This document shows positions 1 to 11,040 of a stretch of DNA of 64,000 nt, piece after piece. This stretch comes from Siderastrea siderea (taxonomy: Eukaryota > Cnidaria > Anthozoa > Scleractinia > Rhizangiidae): NCBI GenBank assembly GCA_964030785.1, contig OZ034971.1:41671304-41735303 (forward strand), in the 5' to 3' direction. The position numbers were made by a program, and so were the translations under genes. Within the stretch, counting starts at the first letter, position 1, and each line of letters opens with the position of its first letter. The notes beneath the pieces were generated by a model. The model had not been told where the DNA came from, searched no databases, and saw nothing but the letters and a program-made list of their open reading frames with translations.

Positions 1-2653
1 CCACAGTAAATCACCATGTAGAATAATCGACAACCACTTATATTGTGTTTACAAAGAATAAACCAATGAGTGTTAATTGCACATGTTTTGAAAAGAACAT
101 GCCGTACATAATTCTATTGTTTACCTTGAAAAAGTTTTAGCTTTTGAAAGGATGACAAATTGAGAGGTCAAGAAAGGCAATTATACTGTTTACTGAGTAA
201 AACTTTGGTATCACAATTGGAGGGGAGTTCATTGGATAGTGCACTTAACCCTTTCATTCCATAAATCAGACAAGATCGAAACAATTTTAATTTCCAGAAC
301 ATTGTCAAACAAAATGGCGTGTTACGTACACGTGTATGCCAGTATTGCACATAAAGTCGCCGTTTTTTCGGTTTCTTGAATTGTTATAGTTTGGGATCGT
401 ATCCACGATCTGAAAAAAGAAATGACAAAAATAGAAACCTGACGTGCTCATGTGTAGTTTAAAATAAGACGTTTTCGTATATTATGGTTAAAATAAGAGG
501 ATCCACGAATGCATATTTAATATTGCAACGACTGGAAGATGATGATTCACCTTCAGTCTGAATCGTGGCCATTTGCTAAAATTAACTTTCTGTTGAAGAC
601 TGACGTATACTGTACATGTATAGAAGCAGTTGGCTACCAGTAGGTTTTCTCTGTGACTGCTGGACTTTTCAGTTCACTAATAAAGCGTGCTTTTCATATA
701 AGGCTACTTGAGAACTGAATTCTCCGCAGATATCCTAGAGTGTACATTAATTTATCCTGTAAGATTGATTTTAACTGAAAGGGTCTCAGTCGGGAAAAAA
801 TGGGGATGGATGTTTTGTCCAGGAGCCCTTGAAACGTTTAGGCTAGCATATTCTTTACAATGAGAAGATTTGCTCGTTTTGGTGGTATTCTCACTCTTAA
901 TAAAATAACACGTCTTGTAATACGAGGGCACAGTAAGGGCGAGATTCCAAATCTCGCTTGGAATCCTTGATTTAGATTAGTGGTTTTCTCAATAAATTCA
1001 ATAAATTCAGAGGAAAGAAGTAAACAATAAACGATTTCTTTTTTAGTCACAGGGCGATATACTGTGTGTATAGCAATACAATTTGAAATATACTGTTTTA
1101 AGTGACAAGCATTTTACTCACTAAAATTTTGCATTCCATGAATGTATTGTTAAATATTGCCACGCTCTAGTTGCCAGGGATATGGCTTTTGGGCACCCAT
1201 TAAAAGGAACCATCTATTTATTCAGAGTGCAACACGCTGTTTCCTAAGTTTGTGAAATGTTTTGGTTTACTTTCAGTGAATACTGAGATGCCAGAAAAAA
1301 TCCCTCAGTCAGTCGTTTTCTTTAACACTCGAAGTATTGCAAAATGTTTGAGATGCCATGCACGAACGCACCTTTTAGGCAACCACAAAAGAGAAACGAC
1401 TTTGTTAGTCAGAGTGCAATATGCTGTTATCTAAGTTTGTCAAATGTTTTGGTGTATTTTCACACAAGGCTATTTCGATCATAGGTGTTTTTAAAACACT
1501 CAAAGCTGGGATGCCGACTCGAGATGCCGCCCGCCCATGAAAGGAGGAGACTTTTTAAAGTCGTAGGGCAATATGTTCAATAAGTGCAATAACAGAATAT
1601 TTTCGATATTTTTTCTTAGTATATACCAAACCTGTAGATGTAATTTTTAGCACGCTCTGATTGGCTATTCAACCTCGGGTTAGATCTACTATTCACCTCC
1701 CGTCATGGAAAAAAGGGGCTATTTGGAGCTTTCTATCCAGTGGTTTAACAATTATTCACCCCCGTGTCGGTGAAGAGTGGTAGTTATTAAGCGGCTCGGC
1801 AAATATTCACTACTTGTTCGCCTCCAGTTTGGTGAATAATTGTTAATTAAAGATATTGTGTTCGGTGATAAATCACAAAACAAGCCATTACTGTTGATAT
1901 CAGTGATGCTAAGAGTTAAGGAACTTCTTATATTGCGTCCTGTGGAATACGTTCAATATTCACTGACGTACTGACGCCTTTCCCGGTACAATTTTCCCTA
2001 GTTATAAAGTTTAAACCTGCAGAAATATTTCAGTTCAATATTATTGATTTTGAATTTTTATCCCGTGGTATAATAACATTAAATATTAAAATAAAGGTTC
2101 TGCTATCATGGATTGGGTCCCCCCAGCTCAAAAAAAATTTCTGTTTAATTTAAGTCATACACTGGAAAATAACGTATAACATTTTATAAACTTGGATTAC
2201 AAAAAGCACACTGCACCCGGACTAATAAAGGCGATTCTTGTCATGGATACCTAAAAGGCGTGTCTCTGGCATCTCCGATAGTTTGAAAAAACAATTTTAA
2301 TTTGGACATCGAGTTTTCTAATTTTATGTTTTCTTTTTGGAATTAGCTCAGTATTTAATGAGCTTAGAAAACAATATATTGCAATGTGTCTAGAATTAGA
2401 AAAGGCATTTCTTTTTATGGGTGCCTGAAAGGCATGTGATAACATCTAGAAAACTTAATAAAACTTCCACTGATTGAAAAGAATGAAAACGCTGATGTTT
2501 GAAATACCGATATTTTTTGTCATATTAACAGTACCGATACCATTAAGGGGGAGGGGAGGGGGTGTGCTGAATGACATAAAATCAAATCTCCGGGATCTTT
2601 TCCATAACACAGCTGAGGGACTGCACTTGACGGAAACCTCCTTTTCTAATACC

Positions 2654-3424
2654 TGAGGCGGATCCAGGTTTTACATAAGGGGGATTCGGTAAATGACCGC
2701 CGAAGGCGGGAGTTTCTAGAGGGGTCAGGGGGCATGCTGCCCCGGGAAATTTGAAATTTATTTCCCTCGGAAATGCGATTTCCAGCGTTCTGAGGGCTAA
2801 TTTAACTTGTTTTTAAATTGCTTTGAAATCATCTTATTTTTGTGCTACTAAAAAAATTATATCCAAATCAGAACTATGAATGGATTCTGTTGTAAAATGA
2901 GCAGAAAGTCAAATAGACCATTCAAAGTCGACTACTAGAAATAAATCACACTCGGCTCTTTCAAGCAGCTGAGTGGTTGCTTCAATGCATGGTTGCCTTG
3001 CTGATCATGCAAAGAAACGGTCAATTTGTTGCTGCTTTCCCCTTCTGCCTCTCGGACATACCTCTCAGTCTGACAGACTTCAAAACAAGTTCCAGAGAAC
3101 GATCCAAAACTGATTGGCAAGGAATGGCGTGGACCTTACCCAACCTTTAACCGAGGAAGTTGATTGGCTTCGGTAGACAAACTGTCGCTTGGCGTGACGT
3201 AGAACAGGAGCGTGAATAGGTGGTTCTTGTACCAAATAGACAGACAGAAATAGAAGCGCTATATATACCGTAGACTCGACTGCTTACTGAGCGTGGCTTT
3301 TCGACTTTTAATGATATTTTTGTTGTTTTTCTTGTTCAAAAGGGAACTGCTTATTTTTAAAAAGATTGTACAGTTATTAGTGAATTTTTTTCCGAAACCG
3401 CACGGTTTTAGACGTTTGTTATGC

Positions 3425-3458
<34 letters not shown>

Positions 3459-3476
3459 CCCCTAGATCCGCCCCAG
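2654..3476. mobile_element. 823-bp TIR element inserted in Unit-R copy 1
   Basis: The ends are inverted: the left begins TGAGGCGGATCCAGG and the reverse complement of the right begins CTGGGGCGGATCTAGG. AATACC flanks both sides (2648-2653 and 3477-3482). Copies 2, 3 and 5 show the uninterrupted site (aatgccttagattaaattgg). A GGTTCG-rich inverted segment lies next to the right end. There is no transposase, so it is non-autonomous. The superfamily is not assigned. Confidence 0.75.
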
Positions 3477-3699
3477 AATACCTTAAATTACATTGGAGAA
3501 ACGAAAAAAATGTCGTCCAGTAAACAATACCTTCAGCAGAGAGTTGGAAGGGCCCCAACAACATTATCTAGCCTTGTCACTTAGTACTGAAAACCTCTTA
3601 ATTATAGTACTGCTTAGAGTGTAAATTGATGTACACTTCAGGATTCGTGCCAGAATTCAACTTGAAAGTAGTTTCTTTGCAAAGCACGTTGCATATGTG

Positions 3700-4199
3700 A
3701 ACACAGGGTCCAGAGGAGTTACATTTGTACGCAAGAATTATCCTTCGTACATCTTACCTTGTAAAATACATAACCTCGTGATTTTGATCAATAAATTTGC
3801 CCAATGCAAGCTTTGTGAATCCAATTCAAATGGGTTTCTTCTCGTTCCATACGCTGTATTTCTCGATCTCGATCTTTGCACTCGCACGCCATATCGTCCG
3901 ATATCGTCCGCCATATTTAAATATGCTATTAACCGCAGACCATTTTTCCGCGGTCGCCTAACACGTTGCCCGAAGGGCAACGACTTTTCTTCGGAAAGCG
4001 AAGCTTTCCGAACGAGGCACGAAGTGCCGTATTATTTAGTGTAAGTCGATCTCGGTGATCCTAAGAGCCCACAGTAATTTGACCTGCGGTAAAAATATAG
4101 GTAACGCGAGTAACGCAAGTTCGCAGCAAATTATGTCGGTTGTCTTTCGCAAGGAAAACTAAACGTTCTGCTCGAACTTCGCTCCTCTGCGCCCTGTGA
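3700..4199. mobile_element. 500-bp hAT-like non-autonomous element with GAA-loop hairpins
   Basis: It starts CACAGGGTCCAGAGGAG and ends with the inverted counterpart (CTCCTCTGCGCCCTGTG). ATGTGAA occurs on both sides as a probable target duplication, and copies 2, 3 and 5 are uninterrupted here. The CAGGG-type terminus suggests hAT, but the duplication is read as 7 bp rather than the canonical 8. It contains three consecutive perfect hairpins with GAA loops (3964-4028). The long frames on both strands across it have no recognisable domain and are not called as genes. Confidence 0.7.
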
Positions 4200-4466
4200 T
4201 GTGAATTGGGATGAAAGAATTTTAAAAAGGTTAAAGTGACTTCGCTGTAATTTAGCTGGTGCATCAATTACAGACAAACAATTAACCCCGAACTTTTCCG
4301 CCTGATTTCAAGACTCTAACGGCTTACCATAACGTTGCAATGGTGTGGCAGCAATCAAACCAAATTTATAAACGAAGCCCACTGCACCCATTCACAGTAC
4401 ATCAACACAAAGCTAATTTTAGCAAATAGACACAATTCAGCGGCTAAATTCACGAAAGCATCTTAA

Positions 4467-6077
4467 GGTGTTTCGATACAGTTTTTCTGGGACCATACCT
4501 CACTTTTAAAATCGGTTCTTAGACAGTCTTTATCTTGTCGCATCAACGTGAAATTTGCAGTACTTTTTGGTTTTGGATTGAAGATTAGCGCGGTTAACAT
4601 TTTGTGAAAATCGATATTTTCATGACAACGATAAACAAAAAACCTCGAAAACATTAAAATTGAAATTTTACGCGATCCAGACTTCGCTTTGAAAAACAAA
4701 CACCAACATCTTAAACTGTGGTGTATGGCAAACAAAATATACAAGAACAAAAAAAATCTGTTTGTTTGTTTCGAAGTAAATCGCAAAAACATTTCCAACC
4801 TTAGTTTTTGTATAGTAACAGTAAATGCACCGAAAAATAATCAATGCTTTGATGAAATGGCTCGAAAATACTTTCAAAATGTGTCTTTTACTTACTATTT
4901 TACGCCTAGAAAGTTTTGTTGGAACTAGTGTTCGCGATCTCGAGAACGAATTGTTTTTCTAAGATCATTCGTGTAATAATTTTGTGGTAATTTTTGAATT
5001 TGAGGGCTTTTGCGAAAATCTTAAGAACGGCTCGATGGATTTTTTTAAAACATTAAACACACGTGCTTGACGATGTGACCAATTTTAGTATCGAGTCTTA
5101 TTAACATTGATTCACTGGAACACTTTTAGATTTAACGCTAAAAAGGACGTATGAACCGACGGAAAAGGTTGCGTTACAAATTCACAGTTGGCAAGTAAAT
5201 GCTAATATATTCAAAGTAATGCGTAATTCATTGCTTCATGATTTTTATCTGGTTTCTTTGTTCTTTGTTGCACTGTAGATTACAACGAAAAGTAAAAATC
5301 ACGGAGGAATGCTTTGCGCATTACTCTGAATATATTAGCATTTATTTGCCAAATGTGAATATGTAACGCAAGCTTTTCCGTCGGTTCATACGTCTTTTTT
5401 AGCGTTAAATCTAAAAGTGTTCCAGTGAATCAATGTTAATAAGACTCGATACTAAAATTGGACACATCGTCAAGCACGCGTGTTTAATGTTTTAAAAAAA
5501 TTCATTGCGCCGTTCTTAAGATTTTCGCAAAAACGCTCAAATTCAAAAATTACCACAAAATTATTACACGAATGATCTTAGAAAAACAATTCGTTCTCGA
5601 GATCGCGAACACCAGTTTCAACAAAACTTTCTAGGCGTAAAATACCTAGTATGTAAACGACACATTTTGAAAGTATTTTCGAGCCATTTCATCAAAGCAT
5701 TGATTATTTTTCGGTGCATTTACTATTACTATGCAAAAACTAAGGTTGGAAATGTTTTTGCGATTTACTTCAAAACAAACATACAGAATTTTTTTGTTCT
5801 TGTATATTTTGTTTGCCATACACCACAGTTTAAGATGTTGGTGTTTACTTTTCGAAGTGAAATCTGGATCGCGGAAAATTTCAATTTTAGTGTTTTCGAG
5901 GTTTTTTGTTTATCGTTGTCATGGAAATATCGATTTTCACAAAATGTTAACCACGCTAAAGTTCAATCCAAAACCAACAAGTATTGCAAATTTCACTTTG
6001 ATCTGACAAGGAAAGGACTGTCTAAGAGCCGATTCAAAAAGTTAGGTATGGTCCCAAAAAAACTGTATCGAAACACC
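4467..6077. mobile_element. 1.6-kb foldback element with TTAA target duplication
   Basis: It consists of two long arms in opposite orientation (about 4467-5245 and 5290-6077) that are near-identical inverted copies around a roughly 45-bp centre. The outer ends begin GGTGTTTCGATACAG and are exact inverses. TTAA flanks both ends (4463-4466 and 6078-6081), and copy 3 has the empty site catcttaagacgtaacc. TTAA duplication is typical of Kolobok and piggyBac transposases. It has no transposase, and the matching long frames in both arms are a by-product of the inverted repeat. Confidence 0.85.
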
Positions 6078-6374
6078 TTAAGACATAACCGCCTCCGAGC
6101 CTAAGACACATCTTAGGAGATAAGTAGGACCAGTAAACTTAGCTCGATCTCAGCTAAGTTATAAGAGGAAGCCTGAACTCTTAAAGCTTTTTAGGCCTCC
6201 TCCTAATATCGCATAGTTAATTAACTTTTGCATTCTTGACTTATTGTTGTATTCAAAGAAAGTTACGCGTACCTTAGGACAATAACAAGGCATTCGTCGT
6301 AAATAGCACTTAAGGCATACCTTAGGAAGATCCTACTTTTTTTAAAGTTATATCAACGCATTTATCGTAATGCT

Positions 6375-6592
6375 GGTTTCTATATGATCGCTACAATCGC
6401 TGCAATCGCTGGAAAAAACGTTCAGCAATCGTTGTGATCATATCGTGGAAACCACGCTTCAGCGATGGTAGCGATCACGGCATTTCACGACGATCCCTGA
6501 AGAGTTGTTTCCATACGATCGCAAAGATTGCTGAACGTTTTCTCCAACGATGGCAGCGATCGTAACGATCATATGGAAACCTGCCTTAAGAA
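6375..6592. repeat. GATCGC-rich palindromic MITE-like module
   Basis: About 215 bp built from repeated gtttccatatgatcgc / gcgatcatatggaaac motifs in both orientations, so each half is itself palindromic. The same module is at 18350-18550, 33760-33985, 55530-55735 and 63745-63970. Half-modules lie at 20240-20310 and 57440-57500. It is part of every Unit-R copy, so it entered before the duplications. Confidence 0.7.
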
Positions 6593-6830
6593 AGTATTCC
6601 GTGAATACGGCCCCCGGTCCACCATATCATTATCTACTATTGTTTCAATATAAAAGATCAACTTGTCGATCGTCTAATTATAACCATAATATAAGAATAA
6701 GTCGTTTCCTGGGCGTCTTTTATCCCACTTAAATAAATATTTGATTAACCATACCGAGTGCTTGTATCAGTAAACAATGTTTTAACCTATCTTGACCCCT
6801 GAAATTGTCATTCTTTTAAAGCTAAACAGT

Positions 6831-7150
6831 AAAACATTCTCACCGCAAACAATTGCCCTGACACGGGAAGCTAAGTTATGGGAGGATACCCGCGACTGCC
6901 AGGGCAATTGGCGTGTAGAATGTAGGATACAGCAGTGATCGACCGCCACCAGGGGAGGTGGGAGGGGCGAAACCTTTATGGTGACTCAACCGAACTCCGT
7001 TAAACTGACCACGAGGTGACTGAAACTTCGATATTTAAAGCAGAAGGCCGCAAAGCATCACGCCAACAGTGCGCAATAACAGAATGCTGGAATTTGAAAA
7101 TCTTAAGCCTTCCCGCGTGACGGGCTAATTATGTATGCAGTGAGAATAGT
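6831..7150. mobile_element. 320-bp short unit of the tyrosine-recombinase element
   Basis: It is bounded by the same first 63 bp (6831-6893) and last 182 bp (6969-7150) as the neighbouring 2.39-kb unit, with no difference seen by eye. A private 75-bp middle replaces the coding part. Just inside the left end CAATTGCCCTG is answered by CAGGGCAATTG, giving a hairpin. It has no coding capacity. It is most simply an internally deleted, non-autonomous relative integrated in tandem with the full unit; alternatively these are split terminal repeats of a single element. Confidence 0.75.
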
Positions 7151-7167
7151 AAAACATTCTCACCGCA
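7136..7167. promoter_or_regulatory. lox-like recombination site at the tandem junction
   Basis: Two 12-bp arms, TGCAGTGAGAAT and ATTCTCACCGCA, are inverted with one mismatch and flank an 8-bp spacer, AGTAAAAC. AGT within the spacer also marks the left (6828-6830) and right (9539-9541) joints with host DNA. Inverted arms around a 6-8 bp spacer are the known core-site architecture of tyrosine recombinases such as Cre and Flp. Its role here is inferred. Confidence 0.7.
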
Positions 7168-7359
7168 AACAATTGCCCTGACACGGGAAGCTAAGTTATG
7201 GGAGGATACCCGCTCCTGCCCCAGACACTCCGCTGTCAATTTCGGAAAGGGGGGCAAGGAATGCAGAAAACCAAAATACCACACTCACACAAAGAATCGT
7301 AAACTTTATTCCTTCCATTACTCAGAACCCCAACCCCTTCTTGTACGTCTCGGAGCTAG

Positions 7360-8105
7360 CTAAACAGCAGCGTCCAAATTATTGGGATGTGAGACCGGGG
7401 TTACCAAGCCGGAAGCCACTCTGGGGAACACGCTTTCTAATATTGTAAGGGAAGCGTCAGCATGTGAGCGCTGCATATATCTACTCGCGACTTCCCCACT
7501 TTTCCAGCCTAGGTATTGAGCAACCTCTTCCTGGGAACAGCCTAAAAGCCTTAGAGTGTTGGATAATCCTACCCGAAAACTGTGCGGAGTCTCTCCAGCA
7601 TGGAGTTTGGACTCTAAAAGGTGTTTCCTCAACCGATTGTTAACCGCGGAACCTGTAAAGGGTTTGTCCCCCACCGAACCATCGCGTTCCGTGGCTCTAA
7701 AAAAGTACCCTTGATCCAATGAAATTTTCAGGCACTGGCACACCGTAATATAATGCTGGACCCAGGCAACCGGGCAAACCTCGGGATGAGTAAACTTAAT
7801 CAAAGCAAAAGAGCGAGGTGAGCCCTTGCGGATATTTTAGTGAGAGTAAACTTGAGCAAGAAGCCTTCCCGATCCCTTAACCTAAAAATGTTGCAAGACT
7901 GAAGGCGACCGAGGTCAGAGGCCCTATCCCCGGTGAAAAAATCCACCACAAAAAACGTAGCGTCCCGAACGAGTATGTATTTACCTGAGCGCGAAAGAGG
8001 CGCGTGACTTAAAAGCAAACCCCGTAAGAAAGCTATGAGTCTACGAAATTTATCGAAAAACAAAGGTACTGCTTGAACAGGTGTTATAGCCAAACCCACC
8101 TGCTC
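7360..8105 (-). pseudogene. tyrosine recombinase/integrase catalytic domain, one frameshift
   Basis: The first part (8105 to about 7835) carries the box I arginine in GDRASDLGRLQ. The second part (about 7835 to 7360) carries CPVAWVQHY, the HSFR box (H-x-x-R), the YLGWKS tryptophan and the nucleophile tyrosine in SRYMQ. Together these make the R..HxxR..W..Y set of phage-integrase-fold enzymes, which cut and rejoin DNA through a 3'-phosphotyrosine. The two parts lie in different frames. A single-base difference in the AAAATA run near 7835 breaks the frame, so this copy is inactive unless it is an assembly error. Related open frames are common in cnidarian genomes. The assignment to Crypton rather than DIRS/Ngaro rests on the element's structure. 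Confidence 0.8.
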
Positions 8106-8620
8106 CTGCCTGTTGGCTCTCCAGGCCGCACTTAAATAACAATTCACAGCCCTCCAGGCTGTTGGCTCTCCAGGCCGCACTTAAATAACAACTTACAGCT
8201 CTCCAGGCTGTTGGCTCTCCAGGCCGCACTTAAATAATAATTCACAGCTCTACAGACTTTTGGCTCTCCAGGCCGCACTTAAATAATAATTTGCAGCTCT
8301 ACAGACTTTTGGCACTCCAGGCCGCACTTAAATAATAATTTACAGCTCTCCAGGCTGTTGGCTCTCCAGGCCACACTTAAATAATAATTTACAGCTCTCC
8401 AGGCTGTTGGCTCTCCAGGCCACACTTAAATAATAATTTACAGCTCTCCAGGCTGTTGGCTCTCCAGGCCACACTTAAATAATAATTTACAGCTCTCCAG
8501 GCTGTTGGCTCTCCAGGCCATACTTCAAAAATTGTGTCACCGCTACAGGTTTCTGGCTCTCCGGGCCACACTCAAAAAACAACATACAACCCTAGAGGTT
8601 GCCGGCCCAACGGGCCATAT
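8105..8620. repeat. 49-bp minisatellite, about 10 copies
   Basis: The tandem unit contains TTGGCTCTCCAGGCC followed by cacttaaataataattta. Copies start near 8112, 8161, 8210, 8260, 8309, 8357, 8406, 8455, 8504 and 8551, with a diverged one near 8599. The period is not a multiple of three, so the long frames crossing it are artefacts. It sits just upstream of the recombinase exon, in the proposed intron, and its last copy supplies the putative splice acceptor. Confidence 0.85.
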
Positions 8621-9195
8621 AAACATCAAAAACTTGAACGTATAAAGCAGTAAGCGCCGACCTTAAGATAGTTCGAGGCACGCAAAAGGTGGCGGCATAG
8701 ACTACATGAACGCAAAAGAGCAACGAAACAACAGGAATAACGCAGTAAACCGCAATGAAAAGCGCGAAACAAACTACGAAACAAACAATCTAAAATAAGA
8801 GAATGAAAAAGGACAAATATGCAAAAAACTGACCCCAAAAGAAATAAACACCCCAAGAGGGCAAAAAACTTGTAAAACAGCGAACCAAAAACACAACAAG
8901 ACTAACGAGGTTGAAAATAAAACAAAAGGGAATCGCACCTTGTGCCAAAAAGCCGTAAAACAGTGTTAAAGATAGAAAACCGAACAAGGACACTAAGCTA
9001 GCGAAAAAACTACCAAAACCCGCATGCAATAACGGCCAAAAACGATGATAGGCAAACAACACGAAGAAAAAGCCAGACAAGAAAACGCGAGGAGGCGAAC
9101 AAGCAGGCCAGCGTAACGACTAAAGCGCGAAACCTAACCCGCGCCGCGAAAATCCAAAACGTAACATAAGACTAAACACAGAAATGAAAATCTAC
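8621..9195. other. A-rich intron-like stretch in the recombinase element
   Basis: The plus strand is rich in aaac/aaaa runs, which makes hydrophobic-looking minus-strand frames (8790-9080 and 8626-8856). These have no domain and look like composition artefacts. I see no gene here; it is most likely the remainder of the intron. Confidence 0.5.
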
Positions 9196-9330
9196 CTCTT
9201 GAACAACCACAGGAGCCGGTGCAACAGGTGCCGGTTCAACAGCCGGTATAACAACGGGTAATGGATCAGGAACTGGCGCCGCCGGAGCTGGCGGCAAAGG
9301 CAAAACAGGATCGGCGTCGGCTTCGGCCAT
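9196..9330 (-). CDS. Pro/Ala-rich first exon of the recombinase gene
   Basis: ATG at 9330 opens 45 codons starting MAEADADPVLPLPPAP, an acidic start followed by a low-complexity Pro/Ala/Val tract. It ends at a possible donor (GAG then gtagat). Phase is 0, which matches an acceptor in front of the recombinase exon at 8105, so the two could be joined across a roughly 1.1-kb intron containing the 49-bp minisatellite. Disordered N-termini are common in transposon recombinases. The splice prediction rests on consensus and phase only. Confidence 0.5.
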
Positions 9331-9985
9331 GAGTGCTGGTGGCGGTCAAAAAACTAGAAGAAACCTTTATGGTGACTCAACCGAACTCCGTTAAACTGAC
9401 CACGAGGTGACTGAAACTTCGATATTTAAAGCAGAAGGCCGCAAAGCATCACGCCAACAGTGCGCAATAACAGAATGCTGGAATTTGAAAATCTTAAGCC
9501 TTCCCGCGTGACGGGCTAATTATGTATGCAGTGAGAATAGTTTTCATTTCCTGTATTAGGAAAAATAGGTTCCTTAGCTTGAGGTCTTTTCAAAATGTTT
9601 CCGACTGCAATCAAGGTTTTTTTTTTATTTTCATTATTACTTTTTTGGTAAACGCTATAGGCTCTAAGTGGTTTCTTACTGGTTCTATTTCTGTAGTTTT
9701 ACTGTGTAATACAGAAACATTGAGGTATATCAGCGAGAATTGAATTATGCCTTATTATGATCTCTCACACAAACTTTGTTTTAATGGCGGCAGTGTAGAA
9801 CCTACGATTGATAAAACAGTACGCAAACCTAGCAGCTCTTCTATTAAGAGGGGTAATCGCTAAAAATTGAACTGACTAATTCACTGGCAGTTACGAGTCG
9901 GCCTGTCGGATTGCGTCATAGCCAAGTGAAATCCCAGCTTGATTCTGGGCCTGGTTTATGCTGACTGTGGGTTATCATAATATCA

Positions 9986-11040
9986 CTTTGTATATCTCAA
10001 ATGGAACGCAAGTCATTTTTTCCCCTCTAAATTGCATCTTTCGACCCTTTTTCGTCAGGGCACAGGCGTCAAAAGAACAACTTTTCTTTCTGAGATTTAA
10101 AACAGAACTCACAGAAGTGCACTAGAAAAGGAGAAAACTCGGGACTTCGGCTGCTGTTAGCGACTTCCGCGATGTCATTAAGCAGTTCACACTCTTGCGC
10201 TCTCTGAATCAATGGATGCTCTAGAAGTCCCATGCACTCTTCTCGGTTTTTTGTGTACACTCACAAAGTTCATACTCCCGATCTCTATTGCTCTATAGCT
10301 CTCGCACTCTATTGTCAGCTCTTGTGCAATCTCTGTGAGTTTATACACTCGAGGTAGTTTGCTGCTCATCTCCTGTGTACTCCTCTCAACTCTTATGCCA
10401 AACCTTATCTACATTTTATTATATTACTATATAATATCCTTTATTATGATCACTATTACACTATCATAGTACAAATTCCAACTTTTGGCGTGCTCTCATT
10501 AATCGAAATCGATCACGTGACGCTTTTCTCAGCGGACGCCTATCAGCGCATAGTGCCCGTTTTTGGCAATTTCGCTCAAAAAAACTGTAGAGTCCTTCTG
10601 TCACAGGCCCTATGTGTGATAGATTCCCTCGAAAATTTGATGTTCAAACTTCATATATGCCCTCGAACTACGTTCTCGGGCTAATTTTTGTTGTGAACAT
10701 CAAATTTCCTCGGGCAACCATGCCTTCGGCAGAAAAACTCTATTGTTTAGATAGCTCTCACACTTCATTGTCAGTTCTTTTGAAATCTCTGCGAGTTTAT
10801 ACACTGACAGGCGTTAGTTTGCTGCCCATCTCCTGTGTACTCCTCTCAACTCTTGCAATCTTAGCAATTTTTAATTTGCTAGCAGAAAACTCCCTAGCTC
10901 GAGAGTAACGAGTAATAATTTATCTGAGTATTAAAACGATTTGGTATCTTTAAAACGTGGTAGAACTCTCCCAAAGATCCAACTCTGATTACAAAAACCC
11001 AGCAAAAAATCCTACTTAAAAAAAAGAAAAAGCTACATGT
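9986..11040. other. Ctctt-rich degenerate repeat and unassigned sequence
   Basis: The parts at 10060-10410 and 10740-10900 contain the same motif as the large array at 22540-24010 (tttatactc, tctcatgcactctt, gactcttgtgc), and the stretch aligns with the end of that array. Between them (10410-10740) I recognise nothing. Confidence 0.5.

Larger units (their letters stand above)
7151..9541 (-). mobile_element. 2.39-kb tyrosine-recombinase transposon (Crypton-like)
   Basis: This unit carries a tyrosine recombinase gene on the minus strand. It has no terminal inverted repeats or LTRs, no reverse transcriptase, and no target duplication beyond a shared AGT. The host site is intact in copy 3 (aaacagttttcaattcctg). 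These traits fit Crypton-type DNA transposons, which move as circles. The tandem arrangement could also be read as the split direct repeats of a Ngaro/DIRS retroelement that has lost its RT; the intron-like structure and lack of RT argue against that. Confidence 0.7.
1..9985. repeat. Unit-R copy 1, with nested insertions
   Basis: This is the first copy of the long local repeat, already inside the unit at base 1. It aligns colinearly with copies 2, 3 and 5 once four inserted elements are removed (2654-3476, 3700-4199, 4467-6077, 6831-9541). The right end, with the cattgaggtatatc and actgactaattcactgg motifs, is the diverged reverse complement of the left end seen in copies 2 and 3. No open reading frame is conserved between copies, so I regard it as non-coding. 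The family is not recognised; it behaves like a large non-autonomous TIR element or an old local duplication unit. Confidence 0.75.

Noticed and set aside
4463..6104. Homologous frames in opposite orientation in both arms of the palindrome
   Set aside because: They are a necessary consequence of the inverted repeat, show no domain, and use AT-rich codons typical of non-coding DNA.
6831..7213. LTRs of a retrotransposon
   Set aside because: The repeated blocks do not form matching ends of one interval with 4-6 bp duplication, and no RT, primer-binding site or polypurine tract is seen.
8626..9080. Hydrophobic, membrane-protein-like minus-strand frames
   Set aside because: Generated by A-rich plus-strand sequence in the proposed intron; no start context, domain or conservation.
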